Both the position numbers and the translations under genes were made by a program. From Gimesia aquarii (GTDB lineage Bacteria; Planctomycetota; Planctomycetia; Planctomycetales; Planctomycetaceae), in contig NZ_CP037422.1 in assembly GCF_007748175.1 (NCBI RefSeq), positions 3,354,020 to 3,418,019 of the forward strand: 64,000 nt of DNA, read 5' to 3'. The notes beneath the pieces were generated by a model. The model was not told the origin of the DNA. It saw only the letters and a list, made by a program, of their open reading frames with translations, and did not search any database. Positions 27,601-34,975 of this stretch are shown piece after piece. The first letter of the stretch is position 1; each line of letters starts with the position of its first letter.

Positions 27601-29060
27601 TGAATTTCCACTCCCCAGACTCCCGCCAAATCGATATTCGCAGGCCGTTCTTGTTCAGGCGAGATCGTTCCTGGTGATTTTTCCTTGTCGACCTTAGATT
27701 TGTCTGAAAAATCCAGTTTGACCCCATCAACGAACAGATAGCGAACTTTCGTATCATCCTTCTCCCAAGGGCCCGACATAATTACCAGGTGAGCCAGTTT
27801 CCCTTTTTCAATCGTCCCGAGTCTTTGGTTTATCTCCAGGATCTTTGCAGCCCCCAGAGTCAAAAACCGGAGCGCCTTTTCTGCAGACAATCCTTCTTTC
27901 ACTGCAGTCCGTAATTGAGGTATCAAATCTGATTCACGATTCTTTAATGATTCGGAAGAAACGGAAACAGGCAAACCACTATCAGCCAGCATCGTCAGAC
28001 CTTGAATCCGTTCTTTCCAAAGTCGGAGCTTCTCTTTTTGGACACGTAATGGCTCTGATATCTCTGTAGTGAGTTTTTTCGTTTCCGCCTTATCTTCAAC
28101 CTTCGGTTTTACTGGATAATTCAACTGGAAGATAATGCCTTGGGATTCTGTTTTTAATCGATCCAGACAAAGATGTGCTTCCGCTCCACCCCAGATAACT
28201 GGTTTGATTTTGAATTCACCACAAAAATCGAGCGTTCGTAATATTTCATCGCGCGAATTTGCTGCAAACACAGGAACTTTCTTCGTATGCAGAACTTCAA
28301 GTAAAGCCACATACGTAGGATCTGTTGGAGGCCGTTTAATGAAAGCAGACTGATCCTGATACAAATCCCAATGATGTTCGTAATGCTGAGTATCGAGAAA
28401 GGTTTGTCGTAAATGAGCAACAGCCCCCATTAAGGTTTTCGGATACACATTACCTTTTGGAGCGTATAATCTGAAAGAACTCATCGTGGATTTGATTAAA
28501 GTAGATTCTCTCACGGGGTGCTCGCTTGTTGAAACCAGAGTCCCGTGTCCACTGGCGATTTTCCCCTGAGGTAAGATATGAACTGAAGTAAAGCCCGCTT
28601 TCTGATAGTTCGTGAAACTGTTTTTTTTGTCTGTGACTGCCTGATTCACTTGAAAATCCGGGCTGAGATAATTGCGATTATCGGGGCGTGTCGCCGCCAG
28701 CGCATGCCGTCCGAAGTCTACTTTTCGTTCACTTGGCTTTGGAGGCTTAACTTCTTTGTTGATAAGGCTACTCGAAGCAGCGTCGATGAATCCAGCGTAA
28801 ATGTGCATCCCCTGGCAATCAATCACCTCTGCATCTGAGGGAATCTTAAGATCAGAACCGACCTTTTCGATTAAACCATTTCTAATCAGAATGGTCGTAT
28901 TTTCCAATACAGCTCCAGGCTGAGTGACTACTTTTGCATTTGTAAGTGCAAATGCAGTTAATTCAAAACCGACATTTCGTTTGGCTTGCCCATTAACTTG
29001 AACAGGAACTGCAAGTGCGATAATCAAACATAATAGACCGAGAAAGCGGAAACAGTACAT
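24612..29060 (-). CDS. Giant secreted three-module amidohydrolase-family protein
   Basis: A 1482-residue exported protein; residues 5-25 form a signal peptide. Three amidohydrolase-type modules are recognisable by their N-terminal beta-sandwich and GxID-containing strand. Module 1 (about 35-455) reads IYAGFIDAASS and lacks the metal-binding HxH. A beta-rich spacer follows (about 475-580). Module 2 (about 645-1060) has the intact PGIIDTHSH (His 707 and 709) and a downstream HSH near 870. Module 3 (about 1070-1450) reads VYPGLIDSGST and again lacks HxH. Related planctomycete proteins are annotated as imidazolonepropionase-like amidohydrolases. The substrate is unknown. The sulfatase gene lies 168 bases upstream on the same strand. 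Confidence 0.85.
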   Translation of the reverse strand: MYCFRFLGLLCLIIALAVPVQVNGQAKRNVGFELTAFALTNAKVVTQPGAVLENTTILIRNGLIEKVGSDLKIPSDAEVIDCQGMHIYAGFIDAASSSLINKEVKPPKPSERKVDFGRHALAATRPDNRNYLSPDFQVNQAVTDKKNSFTNYQKAGFTSVHILPQGKIASGHGTLVSTSEHPVRESTLIKSTMSSFRLYAPKGNVYPKTLMGAVAHLRQTFLDTQHYEHHWDLYQDQSAFIKRPPTDPTYVALLEVLHTKKVPVFAANSRDEILRTLDFCGEFKIKPVIWGGAEAHLCLDRLKTESQGIIFQLNYPVKPKVEDKAETKKLTTEISEPLRVQKEKLRLWKERIQGLTMLADSGLPVSVSSESLKNRESDLIPQLRTAVKEGLSAEKALRFLTLGAAKILEINQRLGTIEKGKLAHLVIMSGPWEKDDTKVRYLFVDGVKLDFSDKSKVDKEKSPGTISPEQERPANIDLAGVWGVEIQSAQGKVIGQLQISQEKEHLRGTFTSEKGDGKVTSGTIEKSQFQFTVAIGAGEHAIELQFSGALGKETKPERISGKLKSAFGTETSWSAIRKKTKSESTSKNPIQLSIEGAGNELLDDLFSDAIVAKKPDLKESETKQINYHQFKTELESDRVRRVLKTDGNLVLKNGTVITVTGKILKNTSILVKNGKISNIGKQLKFPANTTVIDITGLYVMPGIIDTHSHIMITDGINESSQSIVPEVRIKDVVNTTDPSEYRALAGGVTTARLFHGSANVIGGQDGVVKLKHGKPAQEHILHDAPQGVKFALGENVKFRTSRFPNTRMGVEATLQRAFLEAVDYRRQWQEFEKAQKSDSKQKRLPPRRDLRLEALADIVNHEKFIHSHCYRADEILMLLRVASNLGIRVWSLQHVLEGYKIAPEILSHGASCSTFSDWWAYKIEAFDAVPHNAALLNEAGVNTVVKSDDWELIRHLYLEAAKTVRYGNMTFNDALRTITINPARELGLDQRMGSIEIGKDADFAIFSGHPLNAFSRCEMTIIEGEVYFDRKKQPTAMSEIAERRSATPQVEIAWRKGEPLSLPSDDVKEFAIKGATLHPIDGADIFDGTIIVRGEKIDYVGAAKPLPKKMKVINAKGLHVYPGLIDSGSTLGLTEIDKVRETRDYAESGDLQPDLRTGVAINPDSELFPVARAGGITTVLVCPQSGLISGQASIVQTAGWTAPEMVMNLEAGLQIIWSTKKERQQELKDFISQARLYQKIKRQAEKNGSKVPVTDPRFEALIPYLDKKRPVFIEANSQKEIAGALLFAEEEKLDIIITGGTDAWKLSDELKSRNVSVIVGPVMKRPAEGHDPFDAPYANPGHLYDAGVTFSIRSNSAWNSRNTPFEAAMAVAYGLPEEAALRAVTLSAAEILGVDSQIGSLTEGKLANMIITDGSPLQHTSHIKAVCVGGKILQPESKQTRLYERYRTRLQAIQKPSRNDPTKTVPLETQKSESAKKPANTK

Positions 29061-29228
29061 TCTAGTTCCATGTATTAAATAATGAGAATCGAGTTATCAC
29101 CGAGAATCAATCAAAGGTTTGGGTATTTACTTTAGCAACCCTCTCAGGCAATGAGAACAGGTAAATACATCAGAATGCTCTATCAGGAATTTGAAACCAG
29201 TCATTATAAGCTTGTAATCAATACCAAA

Positions 29229-30722
29229 CTATTTCGCCTGATCTTTAAATAGCGATTTTTCACGGCTTTGCTCGTATGACTTCGTATCCCAAACAGGACC
29301 TTCTTTTTGGACTTCCTTATATTTCTGAGTCAATTTCTTTTTCAGATGATTCAGCCGTTCCCGCTCCTGCCAGGCAAGATTGTGCTGCTCGCTGATATCT
29401 TCTTTCAAGTTATAAAGCTCAAACTTAGTCAACTTCGCGTTTTTAATGTACTCTTGAGAAATGGAATTGACATTATTTCCCAAACGACGGATTCCTTCGG
29501 GCCCACTCCAATGTGCGACCACTTTCCAATCCCCTTCGCGCATCGCAACGCGAGGTGTGCTATTGGCTCGATAATAATTCCAAAACAGAGGTGTTGATCT
29601 TTGCAGGTCATTATTCCCAGCAAACAATGGTAGCAAACTCGTTCCATCCAACTCACGATTTTTCGGAAGTGAGATGTTAACCATTTCGCAGAACGTCGGT
29701 AGCATGTCCACGCTTGAAACAGGAACGTTACTCTCTTGACCTGCCTCGATGCGCCCTGGCCACCGAATGATGCCAGGCACTCGGATTCCACCTTCATAAA
29801 TGTGCAATTTCATACCTCGGAGTACCCCAGGAGTTCCCCATGATCGTCTTGAACCTTTACCATAACGATTTAAAGTCTCCGGCCCATTATCAGAAGTGAA
29901 AAAGACCAATGTATTTTCGGCTAATTTCAACTCGTCCAGGGTTTTCATTAACTTACCCACGGCCGCATCCATATTAGCGACATTCGCAAAATACTGTGCC
30001 TGATCTTCATATAAGGTCGTGTCGAGATACCGTTTGACAAGATCGGGTGGAGATGCCACTCGTTCGTGCGGTTCATGAAAGCAGACATGTAGAAAAAACG
30101 GTTTGTCAACGGCCCTCCATTCTTTCAACCAACGAATGCCCTCATCTGCCACTATCTGACAGGAAAAACCTTTGATCTCACCGAGAGGTTTACCATTGCG
30201 TACAAAGTTATTCGGATTTTGATGTGTGGGCAGGGCGTTATTCTGTGTACTAAACCAGTGCTGAAATCCATGATCACCAGGCTGTGGTTGCTTTTTAGAA
30301 TTAAACAAACCATTACAGTGCCATTTTCCTACATGTGCTGTGTCATAATCTGCTTTCTGCAACAATTGAGCAATAGTAACTTCGTCTCGCTTCAAATGCA
30401 TCGGATGACCTTCGGGAATCCAATCATAGACTCCTACTCGGTTAGGAGTTCTGCCAGTGAGTAGCCCGGCACGTGAAGGAGAACAAACAGGTGCACTCGC
30501 GTAGCAGTCAGTCAATCGCATTCCCTGCGAAGCCAATCGATCTATATGAGGTGTTTTAATTTGAGGATGCCCATAACAGGCGAGGTCACCATAACCGAGA
30601 TCATCACACAAAATCACAATAATATTCGGTTTTGAATCTGATTGTTTCTCAGCGGACCATAATCCTTGTTGTGGAAAAAGGAATAGCGTGATCAACAAAA
30701 AAGCATATCTAAAATTCATCAT
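29229..30722 (-). CDS. Secreted sulfatase (formylglycine-dependent)
   Basis: A 497-residue arylsulfatase-family enzyme hydrolysing sulfate esters, probably of a marine polysaccharide. A signal peptide occupies about residues 3-24. The metal site begins with CDDLGYGDLACYG (about 39-51), and the catalytic signature PVCSPSRAGLLTGR (about 78-91) contains the C-x-P-x-R motif in which Cys 80 is expected to be converted to formylglycine. The FTSDNGPE segment supplies further metal ligands. Full family length with an intact C-terminal domain. It precedes the large amidohydrolase gene in the same direction; co-transcription is possible. Confidence 0.95.
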   Translation of the reverse strand: MMNFRYAFLLITLFLFPQQGLWSAEKQSDSKPNIIVILCDDLGYGDLACYGHPQIKTPHIDRLASQGMRLTDCYASAPVCSPSRAGLLTGRTPNRVGVYDWIPEGHPMHLKRDEVTIAQLLQKADYDTAHVGKWHCNGLFNSKKQPQPGDHGFQHWFSTQNNALPTHQNPNNFVRNGKPLGEIKGFSCQIVADEGIRWLKEWRAVDKPFFLHVCFHEPHERVASPPDLVKRYLDTTLYEDQAQYFANVANMDAAVGKLMKTLDELKLAENTLVFFTSDNGPETLNRYGKGSRRSWGTPGVLRGMKLHIYEGGIRVPGIIRWPGRIEAGQESNVPVSSVDMLPTFCEMVNISLPKNRELDGTSLLPLFAGNNDLQRSTPLFWNYYRANSTPRVAMREGDWKVVAHWSGPEGIRRLGNNVNSISQEYIKNAKLTKFELYNLKEDISEQHNLAWQERERLNHLKKKLTQKYKEVQKEGPVWDTKSYEQSREKSLFKDQAK

Positions 30723-31001
30723 TAGATCTCATAAATTAGGGATCAGCAGGAAATGGAATATTCACTCTTTAAACCATGATGCATGATCATCTGACTTCTC
30801 GCAATTCCTATCCAGATGATTGTTAGCACGGATTCAATTAATTAACAAAGAAAAAGAAACTACAATATTCGACAAAATTCCAGCTGATAAGGAAGATTGA
30901 CCGGGTTCCCATCAGGACTAGAATATTAAAAGATTACTCCGATTCCGCGTGAAGTAATACCTAATCTAAACAGTATTCGGATACACAAGGACTTCAGAAT
31001 C

Positions 31002-31850
31002 ATGCCACGATATATCCGTAGCACTCACGGCTCAAGGAATTCATCGTTGAAAATGCGCCTGGTGATTGCAGCAGGAATCGCACTGTTTGCTTTCATTTCC
31101 TATATGATGAAGAGCGACATCAATGAAATTACAGGGGAAAATCAAATCGTCGCACTCACAGAACAGCAAGAAATTGCACTGGGTCTGCAGGCGCTACCCA
31201 CGATTATGAGTCGACACCATGGAGAACATCCAGACCAAATGGCACAAGCGAACGTCGATCGAGTTGGGAATCGTCTGCTTCAAAACTTAAATCAATCGCT
31301 ACAAAAAGCAGGACGTCAGAATCCTTATCAGTTTGACTTCCACCTTCTGAATGATGACCAGGTTATTAATGCATTCGCTTTGCCAGGAGGCCAAATTTTT
31401 ATCACAGCCGCTCTTTACCAACAGCTTGAATCGGAAGGGCAATTGGCAGGTGTACTCGGCCACGAAATTGGACACGTCCTGTCTAGACATGGAGCCCAGC
31501 AAATGGCAAAACAGGAATTAACTCAGGGACTGGCAGGTGCCGCTGGTGTGGCTGGAGGTGATATTAACAGCGCCCGAATGGCTCAAATGGTTGGATCTCT
31601 AGTTAATATGAAATATGGAAGAAGTGATGAACTGGAATCCGACCGCTGGGGAGTCAAATTACTGGTAATGTCGGGCTACGATCCTTACGCGATGATTGGT
31701 GTGATGGATATTTTAAAGCGTTCAGCAGGAGCAGGTAGACAACCAGAAATATTCAGTACTCATCCTGATCCAGGGAATCGTATCGAACGCATCAAAGATT
31801 ATATCCAACGTGCTTTTCCCTCTGGCCTTCCTAATGATTTGGAGCCATAA
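31002..31850 (+). CDS. M48-family metalloprotease (Ste24/BepA-like), membrane-anchored
   Basis: A 282-residue zinc protease. One N-terminal membrane helix spans about residues 18-36. The catalytic motif HEIGH is at 154-158 in a standard context (GVLGHEIGHVLSRHGAQQ), and the third ligand glutamate is in DELESDRWG near 215. NAFALPGGQIFI (about 123-134) is the conserved strand preceding it. Relatives act in envelope protein quality control. AAGGA precedes the ATG by about ten bases. The gene is monocistronic in appearance: 278 bases of non-coding DNA upstream and the long rho leader downstream. Confidence 0.92.
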   Translation: MPRYIRSTHGSRNSSLKMRLVIAAGIALFAFISYMMKSDINEITGENQIVALTEQQEIALGLQALPTIMSRHHGEHPDQMAQANVDRVGNRLLQNLNQSLQKAGRQNPYQFDFHLLNDDQVINAFALPGGQIFITAALYQQLESEGQLAGVLGHEIGHVLSRHGAQQMAKQELTQGLAGAAGVAGGDINSARMAQMVGSLVNMKYGRSDELESDRWGVKLLVMSGYDPYAMIGVMDILKRSAGAGRQPEIFSTHPDPGNRIERIKDYIQRAFPSGLPNDLEP

Positions 31851-31987
31851 ATTGAAACTCATTTTTTAACCTTTTATTTAGCTTATTGACGCAGTTATTG
31901 CTAAATTCCGTAGTAATTCAAATATTCTTTATAATAGAGTAAAATGCATAGCCTGAACAAAATATCTGATCGAATCATTTTAGTGAA

Positions 31988-32015
31988 TTGACATCTTATA
32001 AATATAAGCTATTAT
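31988..32015 (+). promoter_or_regulatory. Sigma-70-like promoter P1 of the rho leader
   Basis: TTGACA at 31988-31993 and TATTAT at 32010-32015 with a 16-base AT-rich spacer. This is the best sigma-70-like match noted in the region and would start RNA near 32022, about 1.0 kb before rho. Confidence 0.5.
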
Positions 32016-32047
32016 AAAAGTACAACGTGCTTGAGCGATTATTAGTA

Positions 32048-32076
32048 TTGACGCTATGAGATTGTTTTGATAAATA
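32048..32076 (+). promoter_or_regulatory. Sigma-70-like promoter P2 of the rho leader
   Basis: TTGACG at 32048-32053 and TAAATA at 32071-32076 with a 17-base spacer, directly downstream of P1. Weaker than P1, and could be a tandem promoter. Confidence 0.35.
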
Positions 32077-32238
32077 TTACAAAATAAAGGATCTCTAGTG
32101 AGCCGTTTTTTCAAATGAGGATCTCACCCGCTTTTGAGATCATTTTCATTAACCAGTATTTAATATCACTGGTAACCAAATTGGCTTTTAAAGTAAGTTG
32201 AGTCGTTTCCAGCGGGGCATTTTTTCTCAACATCACCA

Positions 32239-32258
32239 CTCCTGAGAGCATTCAGGAG
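32239..32258 (+). other. Perfect 7-bp stem-loop in the rho leader
   Basis: CTCCTGA at 32239-32245 pairs exactly with TCAGGAG at 32252-32258 around a six-base loop. No U-tract follows, so it is a structural element and not a terminator. Confidence 0.45.
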
Positions 32259-32313
32259 CCCGAAATTCTTGAAATGTTTTTCTCTTCTGTAAATACGCTA
32301 AGGGATATTTCAA

Positions 32314-32362
32314 AAGTTAAACAAATTGTGACCGGTTGAGGTTGCATACTGCAATTTAACTT
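32314..32362 (+). other. Extended nested stem-loop in the rho leader
   Basis: AAGTTAAA (32314-32321) pairs with TTTAACTT (32355-32362), continued after a three-base bulge by ATTG with CAAT. Nested inside is a second hairpin, TTGCA/TGCAA (32342-32354). The compact two-level pairing is the strongest folding signal in the leader. Confidence 0.4.
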
Positions 32363-32900
32363 CACCTTCGTAATAGTATATTGCTGGCTTGAAGTTTTGT
32401 GCAAATAAATAGTAAATATAGTGAATGTTATCTGTTCCCATTTATTAATTTGAGTTGGATCAGAGCTGATGATTAAAACATCAGGAAAGCCGAACCACTT
32501 ATTAAATTAAAACATTTAAAAGTTCCTTATTTGCAACCATGTATTGGTTGACGGGACTTGATTGAAACGATTGAATTTCAAAGTATCTGTTTTTGACAAC
32601 AATATTTTTTGCCTGAAAGGATATCGGCAAGACGATCACCTAATCAGCGGCATTCGTCAACACGCTTTTTAAAGCTCACTGTTCTCAATGCCGGGGCTAA
32701 ATCTCTATGAAATTTCATAAGCGATTGTCCTAATTACAGGAATAAACAGGCCACGATGGTCGAGTCCAAATATCGGGCAACTTATTCCTCTGCGTGAATC
32801 TTTCTTCATGAGATCAAGACGAGGCCAATTTCATTTTAAGGCCTTTGTCAGGTTTCCGCTGAGTTAAGAGACGGCTAATTCCGAAGTATGCCTAAAGCAT

Positions 32901-32950
32901 TCAAGCATCATTGCAGATTCCATACTGACAATGACTTGAGTTTGATTTTT
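32901..32950 (+). terminator. Terminator-like hairpin shortly before rho
   Basis: TCAAG (32901-32905) pairs with CTTGA (32935-32939) and CATTG (32909-32913) with CAATG (32929-32933), followed by GTTTGATTTTT. It lies about 85 bases before the rho ATG and could act as an attenuator. The stem is short and AT-rich, so efficiency is uncertain. Confidence 0.35.
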
Positions 32951-33033
32951 CATTGGTTGCTTCGTAATACTTTCATGCCGTAGTTGTGTCACTAATTACT
33001 TCGTTACTATTTTAGAATGATTTGGTTTTCTGT

Positions 33034-34626
33034 ATGGCTGCTAAAAGTTCTGAAACTTCAGACAAACCCAAACGTCGAAGAACAACAAAGACACAAAAAA
33101 AAGAAGAGCACTCGGGAGAAGACACTCATCACCAAAATGAAACCGATGATCTGCAAGATGAATACCATCGTAAAGCAGAAGATAATTTCGAAATTGTCGA
33201 AAGCTATCGATCATCCAAGAGCGAAACAGAACCAGAAAATATGTCAGACACACCTGCTGAATCGATAGGCGATAATAACTCCGAAAAATCAGAGACTGAC
33301 CAATCTGAAAAGACAGGTGGCAATCGAAGGAGAAGGCGAAGAAGAAGAAAATCAGATGGATCTGGCCAAGGCAACGGTAACCAGGGTCAAGGTCGTCAAG
33401 GGGGGCATAACAATCGAGGTCGCAACAGTAGAGGGGGCCGATCACGTTCCGGTAATGGTGGAAGAAATCAATCACGGCGTACTCGATCCAGTTCTTCTGC
33501 AGCCAATGAAAACATCTCAGGAACGATCGAAGGGGTTCTTGAACTGCATCCCAAAGCTTACGGTTTTATTCGAGACCCGAAGGCAAACTACAAAGCACAA
33601 GACTCAGATGCATTTGTTTCCAGTTCTCTTATTGAAAAACACAATCTGCGTGAAGGCATCTTGATTCGAGGAGAAGTTGGTCCAGGCACCAGAGGGCAAG
33701 GGCCACGTCTCAAATGCATTGAATCAATTGATGGCCGAACCGTTGAACAGTATATGGAAATTAAGCCCTTCGATGAGCTGACCCCTATCAACCCCTTCGA
33801 GCAAATTAAACTTGAAACTGGTGCCATGCCAATTACGATGCGCGTCATGGACCTGCTTACGCCAATCGGAAAAGGGCAAAGAGCACTCGTTGTTGCTCCA
33901 CCGCGAACCGGAAAAACGATGTTGTTACAAGACATCGCAGAGGCGGTCAGTAAAAATCATCCTGAAATCCGCTTGATGGTCTTATTGATCGACGAACGAC
34001 CAGAAGAAGTCACCGAGATGGAACGCTCCATCAGAGGCGAGGTCATTTCGTCTTCAATGGACCGAGACGTCGAAAGTCATGTTCGTACAAGCCAGCTTAT
34101 TTTTGAGCGTGGTAAACGCCTGGCTGAAGCTGGAGAAGATGCTTTCATCCTTCTGGATAGTATTACTCGAACAGCGCGGGCGTTCAATAAATGGGTCGGA
34201 AATACGGGCCGTACCATGAGCGGTGGTCTGGATGTCAAAGCGATGGACATTCCTAAAAAGATGTTCGGAACAGCACGACGATTTGATGAAGGTGGCTCTC
34301 TAACTGTTTTAGGAACAGCACTGATTGACACCGGTAGTCGCATGGATGAAGTCATTTTCCAGGAATTTAAAGGGACTGGCAATATGGAGATGGTTCTCAG
34401 TCGGGATCTCTCCGACCGTCGCATATTCCCTGCTATCGACATTACACTTTCGGGTACACGACGTGAAGAAAAAATCCTCGATCCAGAGGTTATGGATGGT
34501 GTCACAATGCTTCGCCGAAGTTTAATTTCATTAAACCCTGTTGAAGCGATGGAACAGCTCAGTAGCACGCTCAAAAAATTTCCTACGAACAAAGAGTTTC
34601 TCGAAAAAATCCGAGCGATCCTGTAA
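33034..34626 (+). CDS. rho: Transcription termination factor Rho
   Basis: A 530-residue RNA-dependent helicase that terminates transcription. ATG 33034 (MAAKSS) is preferred over a TTG four codons upstream. The first 155 residues are a disordered, highly charged head, first acidic/polar, then Arg/Gly/Asn-rich (RRRRRRRRKSDGSGQGNG followed by RG repeats). The RNA-binding CSD starts near 160 (GVLELHPKAYGFIRDP). The ATPase core holds Walker A APPRTGKT near 289-296, LLIDERPEEV (Walker B region) and the Q/R-loops (GGLDVKAMDIPKKMFGTAR). The family's usual Rho_N helical domain is not recognisable, apparently replaced by the charged head. It is preceded by the 1.1 kb leader. Confidence 0.96.
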   Translation: MAAKSSETSDKPKRRRTTKTQKKEEHSGEDTHHQNETDDLQDEYHRKAEDNFEIVESYRSSKSETEPENMSDTPAESIGDNNSEKSETDQSEKTGGNRRRRRRRRKSDGSGQGNGNQGQGRQGGHNNRGRNSRGGRSRSGNGGRNQSRRTRSSSSAANENISGTIEGVLELHPKAYGFIRDPKANYKAQDSDAFVSSSLIEKHNLREGILIRGEVGPGTRGQGPRLKCIESIDGRTVEQYMEIKPFDELTPINPFEQIKLETGAMPITMRVMDLLTPIGKGQRALVVAPPRTGKTMLLQDIAEAVSKNHPEIRLMVLLIDERPEEVTEMERSIRGEVISSSMDRDVESHVRTSQLIFERGKRLAEAGEDAFILLDSITRTARAFNKWVGNTGRTMSGGLDVKAMDIPKKMFGTARRFDEGGSLTVLGTALIDTGSRMDEVIFQEFKGTGNMEMVLSRDLSDRRIFPAIDITLSGTRREEKILDPEVMDGVTMLRRSLISLNPVEAMEQLSSTLKKFPTNKEFLEKIRAIL

Positions 34627-34975
34627 AGAATTTCAATTACTTGGCCACTCTGGAAACCGTTTGAAAAGATAGACACAAGCGTCCTCTTTCTGATGTCTTC
34701 CATTTCTACTACCAAAGAGAAATTGAACGACATTCAACTTTTATTACGGTTACATAAGCCTTCAACCCCCTTAATCAAAAACGAATTCTACACTACCTGA
34801 TTAAATTCAAGTATTTCACTCCGCTTCTGGCGAGCTCTGTTTTAGAAGTTGCGAAAACAATTCAGTTTTTTACTCGCAATTCGGTATCGAATAAATTCTG
34901 ATAACGTTACCGTAGTAGATCACGCTCTATAAAAATTAGTTTTACCCCTCTTTTCCAACTTTAGATTGCAGGAAG
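34627..34975. other. Intergenic region after rho
   Basis: 349 bases. A 35-codon ATG frame (34694-34801) has no ribosome site or recognisable sequence and is not called. No convincing terminator hairpin or promoter at good spacing was found. Confidence 0.4.

Larger units (their letters stand above)
31851..33033 (+). other. Long non-coding leader region upstream of rho
   Basis: A stretch of 1183 bases without a convincing gene in a window where most gaps are under 250 bases. It begins after the protease gene and contains two sigma-70-like promoters near its left end (31988-32015 and 32048-32076), at least four stem-loops and a terminator-like hairpin about 85 bases before the rho start. The longest ATG frame with any context is 28 codons (32115-32201) and lacks a good ribosome site. 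The region could be an extended 5' untranslated leader controlling rho, or may hold an independent small RNA. It matches none of tmRNA, SRP RNA or RNase P RNA by their hallmark motifs. Confidence 0.6.

Noticed and set aside
32115-32201. A 28-codon frame in the rho leader as a rhoL-like leader peptide
   Set aside because: No ribosome site near its ATG and no distinctive codon pattern; left as part of the leader description.
31851-33033. tmRNA, SRP RNA or RNase P RNA in the rho leader
   Set aside because: The hallmark conserved motifs of these RNAs were looked for by eye and not found.
34077-34733. A 218-codon minus-strand frame opposite rho
   Set aside because: Fully antisense to the highly conserved Rho ATPase core; composition (Ser/Arg-rich) is that expected of a shadow frame.
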